Part shown: piece after piece, positions 1 through 5,503 of the stretch
Layout: each line of letters starts with the position of its first letter
Position numbering within the stretch: the first letter of the stretch is position 1
Assembly: GCA_903915565.1 (NCBI GenBank)
Contig: CAIWTG010000031.1
Location: 1 to 6,553 of the forward strand
Length of the DNA stretch: 6,553 bases
Direction: 5' to 3'
Source of the DNA: an uncultured Chloroflexota bacterium
Lineage (GTDB): Bacteria > Chloroflexota > Dehalococcoidia > Dehalococcoidales > RBG-16-60-22
Position numbers and translations under genes: made by a program
The notes under the pieces: generated by a model
Told to the model about the DNA's origin: nothing
The model's database searches: none
The model's input: the letters and a program-made list of their open reading frames with translations, nothing else

Positions 1-185
1 AAATCTGGTGCAACAGTCCCTTCCCGTATCATGGTTTTAATCGTGGAATCGAAATTTATCTCCGAACAAATAGCGCGCAGCACCACCGGTTTTCCCCATG
101 AAAACCGCGCCTCAACAACTTTTATCGCGTAGGAACCCAGGTCAATGCCAAGCATGTTTTCTTCGATAAACGGGATTAATTTCAT
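1..185 (-). CDS. pilM: PilM-like type IV pilus actin-fold ATPase, N-terminal fragment
   Basis: The first 61 residues of a protein running off the left edge. It begins MKLIPFIEENMLGIDLGSYA and continues IKVVEARF. The LGIDLGSxxIKVVE stretch (residues 12-25) is the phosphate-1 nucleotide-binding motif of the actin-like fold in the form typical of PilM. In known systems PilM is cytoplasmic, binds ATP and the N-terminal tail of PilN, and links the PilN/PilO inner-membrane complex to the motor. The start at 185 gives the short lead-in usual for PilM, but no clear Shine-Dalgarno precedes it. An internal ATG at residue 11 sits right at the motif and is less likely. It follows the minor-pilin genes on the same strand after a 269-base gap, so it may have its own promoter. 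The T2SS counterpart GspL is the main alternative; the remaining sequence would decide. Confidence 0.8.
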   Translation of the reverse strand, partial: MKLIPFIEENMLGIDLGSYAIKVVEARFSWGKPVVLRAICSEINFDSTIKTMIREGTVAPD

Positions 186-291
186 AATTAATATGATTTG
201 TTACCAGTTGCCCGGGACTACGGAAACAATTTCTCCCTTTCTCCATCCAGCCGGGAGCAGGAAACAGGCATCCAGGTTATTTTACAAATAT

Positions 292-309
292 TTGTGTCAA
301 AGTTGTGTC
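292..309 (-). repeat. Direct repeat GACACAA, 11-base period
   Basis: On the minus strand GACACAA occurs twice with a 4-base spacer, about one helical turn apart, roughly 110 bases upstream of the pilM start. Such spacing would suit a dimeric regulator, but a 7-base repeat may be chance. Confidence 0.25.
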
Positions 310-328
310 CGATAAAACTTCCTTTTCC

Positions 329-372
329 GGACCCGGGATACCCCGAAAACACAATATTTCCGGCCCCTGTCC
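329..372 (-). other. Imperfect stem-loop directly after an in-frame TGA
   Basis: On the minus strand GGAC (372-369) pairs with GTCC (332-329), GGGG (367-364) with TCCC (338-335), and CCGGAAA (363-357) with TTTTCGG (349-343). The apical loop has 7 bases and there is a 4-base bulge, giving 15 pairs including two G-T. It starts one base after the TGA at 374-376. It is not followed immediately by a T-run, so it is not a standard terminator. A recoding element is possible in principle, but no match to a SECIS consensus is claimed. Confidence 0.35.
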
Positions 373-454
373 ATCAACTTGGAAGTTTAGCGGCTAAACG
401 CAAGTCCGGATTTACGAAACCCGCTCCCGTCAGGCGCTTTTCATCCGGCATTAT

Positions 455-2098
455 TTACGGCCAGGGCTGGGTGCTGGGCATTTGCTCCTGCCAGGACTCT
501 CTCACAAGTACCACGTTCAGCGTAGGCACCTTCAGTTTCGCGTTGTAAAAAATCATGGTATTGCCTTGCCCGGTAGTTGCGCCCTCAACCCATATGGCGC
601 CATAAATATCGGCGGGGCCGTCGCGGGTAAAGTCCCCGCCGACATATACGAACCCGTAAAAACCGAGGTCGGCTCCCAAACCCAGGGTGCCCGTCGGCAT
701 GCGCCAAAGTTCTCCGGATTTATACAGGCCTCCCGAGGAAGCGCTTGATTCGTTGCTGCCCAGCCTGTACGACGCGGCATTTTGGTGCAGGCCGGTGTCC
801 CCCGGATATTCATTGGATGCGGAAGTGTCATATTTCTGATATTCCATCCAGGCGGTGGGGGGAACGGGCACAGTACATCCCGGTACGGCGGGGACCGACT
901 GAGTAGTGTCGTCGCTCCTGCAGTATCTGTCGTCCTTGTCATTGGGGACTGACATGTTCCCCCGCACAACAACGGTCCCTTTGATACCGTTGTACCCCAT
1001 GAAAGTGGCGTTATGGTCCCAATACCAGGTATAGTCCTTGTCCCTCATGGCGGTTTGGTGAAAGAGACTGGTTACGGTGCAGTTCGTACAGCCGTCGCCG
1101 CCATAAGCGCAGGTGACTGTACCTCCGTACACCGTGGAACTGCAGCATTGCATGGGGAGGGCACAACTGCAATTGCCGCCGCTGTCGTAGCAACCGGTGC
1201 CGGTGCATGTCTTTGCGACACAGTCGCAGTTGGCGCCGCTGTCATTACAACCTCGGCCAGTGCAGACTCTGGAGGCGCCGCTCCCCGTACAATCACAGTG
1301 GCTGCCGCTGTCGTTACAACCGCTGCCAGAGCATGTCTTTTCGACACAGTCGCAGTGGCCGCCGCTGTCATCACAATCGCTGCCAACACATGCATTGGTC
1401 CCGTCCTGGCAATTCAGCGTGCCTGTGGCGGCGGCGGAGGCCTTCATGGTGTCGAAGTCAAATATCGGCAGATCCGGCACATTATAGTTGGACCACCATT
1501 CCAGGCTGTCGGTATTGGGGGGATTTGTGTCGCCGGTGGGGTCAAGAGGTACAACGGTCTGCATTGCGAGCTTGCGCGGATAACCGATTATGGCCGCGGC
1601 GCCCGACACTGTTATATTGCCTTTGCTCATGACCGGCCCCCAGTGGACAATGCTTGAGCCGCTGACTTTTACAGGTCCGGAGGATAGTACTGAGCCGGGT
1701 ATGCTGGAATTGTGATATACCGCCTTGATGGCCCGCGTTTCATGGTTAAGGGTGTCGCGCCCCTCCCCATAAATAGTAATTTGATCGATATCCGGCCCGG
1801 AAGAGATCTTAATGCGGTAAGTGCCGCCGGGTATGTCGCCATAGGCGGCATCGAAATTATAGCCGGGAAGGGAGGTTCCCAGCGACACCCGCGCGCAGGT
1901 GCCGGTTGAACTTTTAATCTTCCAATAGCCGCGGTCCACAGCCGCCTCGGCCAGATTGAAAGCTATGCCTAATTTCTGGTCCTTTACCGAGAATTTAGTG
2001 TCGTTCTGCACCCACCTTATTATCACCGGCACTATGATCATGAGAAAAATGAACACCAACATCACGCCAATCAGCAGAGAACCCTCTTTTTTTTTCAC
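455..2098 (-). CDS. PilX/GspK-like minor pilin with cysteine-rich repeats
   Basis: A 547-residue protein. The start is GTG: GAGG at 2106-2109 lies 7 bases upstream, and the ATG two bases earlier runs straight into TGA. The N-terminus MKKKEGSLLIGVMLVFIFLM has a short charged leader, a possible prepilin cleavage after Gly6, and one long hydrophobic helix (7-29). The conserved Glu at mature position 5 is absent, as in GspK and several PilX proteins. The AFNLAEAAVDRGYWKI segment (about 46-61) matches the AEAA motif of PilX N-terminal regions. Residues 130-170 look like beta-helical PilX-type repeats (SSGPVKVSGS, SKGNITVSG). Residues 237-312 are a four-copy C-x4-C-x6-C-x-C array, followed by further cysteines at 318, 319, 330, 337 and 340, for 25 cysteines in all. 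The C-terminal part (GFYGFVYVGGDFTRDGPADIYGAIWVEG) resembles the conserved end of large bacterial PilX-like proteins. It lies 9 bases after the GspJ-like gene. Likely role: pseudopilin at the fibre tip or priming complex. The repeat's function is unknown. Confidence 0.75.
   Translation of the reverse strand: MKKKEGSLLIGVMLVFIFLMIIVPVIIRWVQNDTKFSVKDQKLGIAFNLAEAAVDRGYWKIKSSTGTCARVSLGTSLPGYNFDAAYGDIPGGTYRIKISSGPDIDQITIYGEGRDTLNHETRAIKAVYHNSSIPGSVLSSGPVKVSGSSIVHWGPVMSKGNITVSGAAAIIGYPRKLAMQTVVPLDPTGDTNPPNTDSLEWWSNYNVPDLPIFDFDTMKASAAATGTLNCQDGTNACVGSDCDDSGGHCDCVEKTCSGSGCNDSGSHCDCTGSGASRVCTGRGCNDSGANCDCVAKTCTGTGCYDSGGNCSCALPMQCCSSTVYGGTVTCAYGGDGCTNCTVTSLFHQTAMRDKDYTWYWDHNATFMGYNGIKGTVVVRGNMSVPNDKDDRYCRSDDTTQSVPAVPGCTVPVPPTAWMEYQKYDTSASNEYPGDTGLHQNAASYRLGSNESSASSGGLYKSGELWRMPTGTLGLGADLGFYGFVYVGGDFTRDGPADIYGAIWVEGATTGQGNTMIFYNAKLKVPTLNVVLVRESWQEQMPSTQPWP
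1163..1390 (-). repeat. Four tandem Cys-rich repeats in the PilX-like gene
   Basis: The array encodes residues 237-312. Each copy has the form C-x-G-x-x-C-x-D-S-G-x-x-C-x-C: cysteines 237/242/249/251, 256/261/268/270, 279/284/291/293 and 298/303/310/312. Linkers are VEKT, TGSGASRV and VAKT, so the period is 19, 23 and 19 residues (57, 69 and 57 bases). DNA similarity between copies is visible (repeated TGTGACAGC- and GACAGCGGC-like words), suggesting recent tandem duplication. The even number of cysteines and the envelope location suggest disulfides. I do not recognise the unit as EGF or another named fold. Confidence 0.85.
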
Positions 2099-2105
2099 AT
2101 TAATA

Positions 2106-2109
2106 CCTC
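2106..2109 (-). promoter_or_regulatory. Ribosome binding site fixing the GTG start at 2098
   Basis: On the minus strand GAGG overlaps the TGA stop of the preceding gene and lies 7 bases from GTG. It supports GTG over the ATG at 2100-2098, which is followed by TGA. Confidence 0.6.
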
Positions 2110-2623
2110 AATTCATTACCCGTACTTTTTCCGAAGCTACGTGCAGGGTGTTTTTTTTGCCCTCATAAGTGCTTTTCTGAAGCGTAACTGAAACTGAAAT
2201 CAGGCCCATATCGTCGGAGCGCGGAAAAGTGAAAGCCAGGTAATTCAGATTGCGGCTGAGCACGCGCTTGTCTGTGCCCCCTATAAGCTGGTACAAAACC
2301 GTTCTCTCCTGCTGGAACGCCATCGTAGTTGCAACATATGTGGAGGTGCTCTGCTCCTTGGTGAACATGATCTTTGAATAAAAAGGCTGGCTGGTATTGG
2401 CGCGGCTTATTACAATAGTGTCTCTCTGCGCCTGGCGCAGGGCGCGCGTCATTATATACATTACCCCGCGCGCCTCCTGCTGCAGTTCCAACCTGGTGAG
2501 CACCATTACAAACTGCCGGTTGACCTGGAGAAAGATTGGCGCCGCAATGGCGAACAGGGTGGAGACGATGGCCATCACCACCATTATTTCCATCAGCGTA
2601 AAGCCTTTCCGGAGCGCTACCAT
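2108..2623 (-). CDS. GspJ/PilW-like minor prepilin
   Basis: A 171-residue prepilin. The leader MVALRKG ends at Gly7, the prepilin peptidase site. The mature protein starts FTLMEIMVVMAIVSTLFAIA, with Phe1 and the conserved Glu5, and one hydrophobic alpha-helix to about residue 31. The next part (LELQQEARGVMYIMTRALRQAQ, about 44-65) resembles the region behind the helix in GspJ and PilW, and the C-terminal half alternates short beta strands (LNYLAFTF, LISVSVTL). Length is in the usual range for these minor pseudopilins. The ATG overlaps the end of the 894-residue gene (ATGGTAG), and GGGGGTGA at 2631-2638 lies 7 bases upstream, so coupled translation is likely. Its place between a GspI/PilV-like and a PilX/GspK-like gene supports the W/J assignment. 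An A8 tract lies at 2151-2158 near the 3' end, without an obvious consequence. Confidence 0.85.
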   Translation of the reverse strand: MVALRKGFTLMEIMVVMAIVSTLFAIAAPIFLQVNRQFVMVLTRLELQQEARGVMYIMTRALRQAQRDTIVISRANTSQPFYSKIMFTKEQSTSTYVATTMAFQQERTVLYQLIGGTDKRVLSRNLNYLAFTFPRSDDMGLISVSVTLQKSTYEGKKNTLHVASEKVRVMN

Positions 2624-5301
2624 GAGAAGTTCACCCCCGAAGTGGTCTGGCCCGCCGTAACGGAAACGTTGGCCGTTTTGGCGGAATAAATTACGGCGTC
2701 GGCGCTGCCCAACACCGGGTAATAGGCGTAAACGTTATATATCGGCTTGGTGCTGTTCCGGACCTCGGCCAGGTAGGTACCGTCCTCCATGCTGGAAACC
2801 ATATAATAAGGCGTCCCTGTAAGTGTTGAGGAGCTTAAATCCGGAGGCGCGGGCGGCGTGCCGCTAAGCGTGGCGGTGGTCACGACTATGAGCACCCCGG
2901 TCTTTATGGAATTGCCGCCGTATTTGACAGAGCCGGTTATATAACCCAGGGCGCCGGAAATAATGAAGGTGGATGCGACCTGGTTGGGAGCCGTTGCAAG
3001 GATCGTCACAGTTGAGGTAACGGGGCTGGATGTTTCAAGCGCGCCGATAACCGGCTGTACGATGTAGTAGCCGGTTGACAGAACCACTGAAGTGAAATGT
3101 CCCCCCGCGTCGCTTACCTGCTGGTCCCGGGCGATGCTGTTCGCGTCAAGTATGGCCACCGCAACTCCGGGCAGGCCGTTAGTGCCGTCCATGGTGATAA
3201 AACCGCTCACCCGGCCACCCTGGTAAAGCACAAAATCCACCCCGGCATGCACCTGGCCGACGTCAACAGGTATCGTGTTAGATGAGGCCGTTACATAAGC
3301 GGCGGTACCGCCCACGGACGGGTTTGCCGTTACATTCACCGTGCCGGAGGTTACCCTTAGCTTGTAGCGTCCGTCCGTGCCGGTGTTGGCGGAATTTGCG
3401 CCGCCTGAAGTAACAATTATTCCGCTGAGCGCCCCCCCAAACACATTTATAACTCGGCCGGCAATTATGCTCTGGCTGTTGTTCTGCGTAAGGAAAGTGG
3501 AGGAACTGGCAAAAATATAGCTGGAGCCGCCTGTTATGGTAACGCCGGTCTGCTCAAGGCGGCCTGCTCCGCTGGTAATAAGAACTGTCCAGGAACCGGT
3601 GGCAACGTCCACCAGGGAAAAAGAGGCATAGGGCGGCGTTCCGCAAAGCCAGGCCTCGGTTGAGGCCGACAGTCCGTCTGAAGCCGTTGCCACGGCCCCG
3701 GCGGCCGGCGTGCCTGATATTACCGTTTTTCCGCCGGAGAGCGAGTTGTGCGGCGGCAGGCTGATTGCCGATGAATAATCATAAAAATCAACGCTATTAT
3801 CGTTTGAATCGTAAGCAGGGCCGAAAGACGCGTCAACACCGCCGATGTCGCTTGTGCTTGTGTGACGCGCGTAAAGCTCGTTGCGGTAAAATCCGGCGGT
3901 TGGGATGGCAGTGTCCTCAAAGAACGGCGCGTAACGGCCGCTTTTGTTCCAGCCCAACTTATCAAGAGACGTTCCGTACGGGCCCTTATAAAGTTCAATG
4001 GCTCCGCCATCTTCGCCTACGCCTAAACCGCCGTCGCCGTCGACCGGAATTATATTGCCTTGCGCCGCGAAATACTGAAAGTCGGAAGTTGAATTGCCGC
4101 TTGACCAGACGGCGTCCGCCGCTACGCTCGTCCCGCCGACAACGATGTTGCCGGTGTTGGCGAAAAGATAATAACCGCCGCTGAGGATCATGGAACTTAG
4201 ATACTCTATCATTATTGTCTTTTCCGACGAATCGGAGGCGCGCTGGAATTTAAGGCCTATATTCCCGTTCATTGTCCAGGTGTAAGTGGTCGGATTAAAC
4301 ACCTCCACATACTCCTGGTCATAGTTGGGCGTAACGGAGGTGTTGATAATGCTGCCGACCACCTGGCTGATAACAAGATGGTCTCTCAGCCATGGATAGC
4401 CCGTAATCATGCCCGTGGCTATTTTAGTAAGGCTGAAATTATTGGGTTGTGTGGCTCCGGCCGCTATAACAACGGGGAGCATAGATGAATAATAGCCGGT
4501 GGCGGAAGCCATAAGGGTATAAAACCCTGGAGTGGCATTTATGTTGTATTGCCCGAAAGAATCGGTGGTGCCGCTCCGCCCGGGCCCCTCTACCAGCTGG
4601 ACCATCGCCCCGCCGATAGCCACGGCAGAAGTAGTTTTGACCGTGCCGTTGAAAACCACGTTGGATATTACAGTATCAGGATTAGCCATAACGCTGCGCA
4701 AGGTTAATTTGCGCTTCCCGTCGCCGTATCCCCACACCACGGTTATTGTGATTTGTTTCATGCCGGTATCCGGAGTGTTCGGCGCAAGCGCTCCAAGCAC
4801 GCCTGAGTTCTCCCTGACCGTCTGGACATAGGTATAGCGCGTATATGCAACGCCAGCTTCAGTGATCACTTCCGGAGGAAAATAGCCGGTATCATATTCT
4901 ACGGTTTCCGGGGCGAAGTCAATGGTGTTATGCACAGGGTCGGAGGTGGCAATCACCTGATAATATGATTTCTGCTTCAGGATCTGCATCTTTTCCTGCG
5001 CCAGGTTGGAAGCGAGCGTTTTGTTTTTGGAGAGCTGCACGGATTTTTGTATGAACGCGAAAGATTGCACCAAGCCCGCGATGCCTATAGTGAGAATCGC
5101 AAGCGCTATCATTAATTCCACCAGCGTCATCCCGCCGCCTGCTTTCCTGACTTTGGCCCCACCACCTGCCTGCGGCCCGTGGCCGCGGACAGGTGGCGGG
5201 GTGGCGGACCCTGCCGGCCGCAAAACAGACAGCGGGAGCACAACCTGTCTTGTGGTGGAGCGGCGGCTGGAGTAGATAAACGCTGGAAAATTAATACGCA
5301 T
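2617..5301 (-). CDS. Giant modular GspI/PilV-like prepilin with lamin-tail and carboxypeptidase-regulatory-like domains
   Basis: An 894-residue protein, several times the usual pilin length. Prepilin signal: GGG|MTLVELMIALAILTIG, with cleavage after Gly57, Glu at mature position 5 (E62) and a helix to about 85. The following QKSVQLSKNKTLASNLAQEK is typical of GspI/PilV, as is Met at mature position 1. Further parts: about 215-292, carboxypeptidase-regulatory-like beta sandwich (TTDSFGQYNINATPGFYTL); about 305-515, lamin-tail-like domain (QEYVEVFNPTT, LSGGYYLFANTG, DGDGGLGVGEDGGAIELY, LDKLGWN); about 530-605, beta-rich segment; about 612-690, 695-775 and 785-892, three more regulatory-like units (GTDGRYKLRVTSG, SDAGGHFTSVVLSTGYYIV, MEDGTYLAEVRN). 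The protein would be surface-exposed at or near the pilus tip, probably binding a surface or ligand. The 57-residue leader is unusually long and contains a palindrome-encoded segment (34-49). The start at 5301 has only a distant GAGGG; coupling to the micro-frame ending at 5305 may supply initiation. Confidence 0.85.
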   Translation of the reverse strand: MRINFPAFIYSSRRSTTRQVVLPLSVLRPAGSATPPPVRGHGPQAGGGAKVRKAGGGMTLVELMIALAILTIGIAGLVQSFAFIQKSVQLSKNKTLASNLAQEKMQILKQKSYYQVIATSDPVHNTIDFAPETVEYDTGYFPPEVITEAGVAYTRYTYVQTVRENSGVLGALAPNTPDTGMKQITITVVWGYGDGKRKLTLRSVMANPDTVISNVVFNGTVKTTSAVAIGGAMVQLVEGPGRSGTTDSFGQYNINATPGFYTLMASATGYYSSMLPVVIAAGATQPNNFSLTKIATGMITGYPWLRDHLVISQVVGSIINTSVTPNYDQEYVEVFNPTTYTWTMNGNIGLKFQRASDSSEKTIMIEYLSSMILSGGYYLFANTGNIVVGGTSVAADAVWSSGNSTSDFQYFAAQGNIIPVDGDGGLGVGEDGGAIELYKGPYGTSLDKLGWNKSGRYAPFFEDTAIPTAGFYRNELYARHTSTSDIGGVDASFGPAYDSNDNSVDFYDYSSAISLPPHNSLSGGKTVISGTPAAGAVATASDGLSASTEAWLCGTPPYASFSLVDVATGSWTVLITSGAGRLEQTGVTITGGSSYIFASSSTFLTQNNSQSIIAGRVINVFGGALSGIIVTSGGANSANTGTDGRYKLRVTSGTVNVTANPSVGGTAAYVTASSNTIPVDVGQVHAGVDFVLYQGGRVSGFITMDGTNGLPGVAVAILDANSIARDQQVSDAGGHFTSVVLSTGYYIVQPVIGALETSSPVTSTVTILATAPNQVASTFIISGALGYITGSVKYGGNSIKTGVLIVVTTATLSGTPPAPPDLSSSTLTGTPYYMVSSMEDGTYLAEVRNSTKPIYNVYAYYPVLGSADAVIYSAKTANVSVTAGQTTSGVNFSW
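5157..5201. repeat. GC-rich palindrome inside the prepilin leader, REP-like
   Basis: CCCC-a-CCACCTGCCTGCGGCC, loop CGT, GGCCGCGGACAGGTGG-c-GGGG. The two 21-base arms pair with 18 Watson-Crick pairs, one G-T (5171/5187) and two mismatches (5161/5197 and 5169/5189). It encodes residues 34-49 (TPPPVRGHGPQAGGGA) of the large prepilin. Its right edge runs into a tandem 8-mer GGTGGCGG twice (5192-5207). The composition and the Pro/Gly-rich peptide differ from the rest of the protein, as expected for an extragenic-palindrome-type insertion kept in frame. The copy number elsewhere is unknown, so the repeat-family call is inference. Confidence 0.6.
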
Positions 5302-5304
5302 TTT

Positions 5305-5370
5305 TTATGGGTATGAGCCCTCGTTTTGTTCGGCGGCAGGGGGGTGTTTGCCGGCGGGTTCGTTAGCCAT
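5305..5370 (-). CDS. 21-residue leader-like ORF upstream of the large prepilin
   Basis: This frame encodes MANEPAGKHPPAAEQNEGSY plus a final Pro. GGAGAGG (5376-5382) lies 5 bases before its ATG and is the strongest Shine-Dalgarno in the window. Its TAA (5305-5307) is followed by AAA and then, in the same frame, the ATG of the large prepilin. The sequence is hydrophilic and rich in Ala, Pro and Glu, with no membrane segment. It may act by placing ribosomes at the weak prepilin start, or it may be the original 5' end of that gene cut by a nonsense change. It is unlike any family I know. Confidence 0.35.
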   Translation of the reverse strand: MANEPAGKHPPAAEQNEGSYP

Positions 5371-5444
5371 TATATCCTCTCCGGCGCGGGAGCTTTGGCC
5401 GGAGCCGCCACTTTTTTTCTTAAAACACGCCTTTTTTTGCGCAC
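5370..5444 (-). CDS. 24-residue Lys/Arg-rich then Ala/Pro-rich micro-frame
   Basis: From GTG 5442-5444 the frame reads RKKRRVLRKKVAAPAKAPAP and then ERI. Its TAA overlaps the next ATG as TAATG. There is no clear Shine-Dalgarno. Its Ala/Pro/Glu character continues in the next frame after a one-base shift, so the two may once have been one small protein of about 45 residues split by a frameshift. It could also be chance in a low-complexity stretch. Confidence 0.2.
   Translation of the reverse strand: MRKKRRVLRKKVAAPAKAPAPERI
5376..5382 (-). promoter_or_regulatory. Strong Shine-Dalgarno for the 21-residue ORF
   Basis: GGAGAGG on the minus strand, 5 bases before the ATG at 5370. It is better than the sites in front of any of the long genes here. 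This implies that translation starts at 5370 and passes on to the prepilin start at 5301. Confidence 0.55.
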
Positions 5445-5503
5445 GGGATGTCGGAGTTAAGTATCGTATTTAAGATTATCTTTTTAATATTATTTTTTCA
5501 CGG

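Larger units (their letters stand above)
218..451 (-). pseudogene. Interrupted reading frame with P-loop-like motif
   Basis: The frame of the PilX-like gene, after its TAA at 455-457 and one ATA codon, restarts at ATG 449-451. It reads 25 codons (MPDEKRLTGAGFVNPDLRLA and five more), meets TGA at 374-376, then stays open for 51 codons to TAG at 218-220. The second part includes GNIVFSGYPGSGKGSF, which fits the nucleoside-monophosphate-kinase style of Walker A loop (GxPGxGKG). Codon choice looks like that of the neighbours. No Shine-Dalgarno precedes the ATG. It could be a decayed gene, a former C-terminal extension of the PilX-like protein, a UGA-recoded frame, or chance. TGA is used as an ordinary stop by the gene ending at 2108, so genome-wide reassignment is unlikely. 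No family is assigned. Confidence 0.25.
186..454 (-). other. Gap between PilX-like gene and pilM
   Basis: This 269-base stretch contains no complete recognisable gene. It does hold an in-frame continuation of the upstream gene interrupted by TGA (218-451), an imperfect hairpin (329-372), a 7-base direct repeat with an 11-base period (292-309) and a 15-base palindrome GTTTAGC-g-GCTAAAC (385-399). An AT-rich stretch at about 280-300 includes, on the minus strand, TTGACA and TAAAAT, but only 10 bases apart, which is too close for a standard sigma-70 promoter. No hairpin followed directly by a T-run was seen on the minus strand, so no intrinsic terminator is called. Confidence 0.5.

Noticed and set aside
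385..399. GTTTAGC-g-GCTAAAC palindrome as a terminator or operator
   Set aside because: The stem has only 7 pairs with a one-base loop and no adjacent T-run; kept only as a note in the gap description.
198..548. Plus-strand frame of 116 codons across the gap and the end of the PilX-like gene
   Set aside because: It overlaps the well-supported minus-strand gene, has no Shine-Dalgarno and does not look like a protein family.
1163..1390. CRISPR-like array because of regular spacing
   Set aside because: The repeats are degenerate, in frame and encode a protein repeat; there are no identical repeats with unique spacers.
1013..1657. Long plus-strand open frame opposite the Cys-rich region
   Set aside because: It is low-complexity Ala/Val/Thr-rich sequence produced by reading the cysteine-rich repeats in antisense; no start signal and no recognisable family.
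2140..2160. A-AAA-AAC slippery heptamer near the end of the GspJ-like gene, minus strand
   Set aside because: A -1 shift would only swap the last 13 residues for 16 others ending just before the next start; there is no stimulatory structure and no fusion product.
5006..5275. Plus-strand frame opposite the prepilin N-terminus
   Set aside because: It is antisense to the conserved prepilin signal and helix, which are clearly the coding strand.
5366..5376. TATAAT on the minus strand as a -10 promoter element
   Set aside because: It is formed by the spacer and ATG after a strong Shine-Dalgarno, and no -35 element lies 16-18 bases upstream.
5427..5444. T7 run on the plus strand flanked by GC as an intrinsic terminator
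   Set aside because: The T-run is on the plus strand, where no gene is transcribed, and no stable hairpin precedes it.
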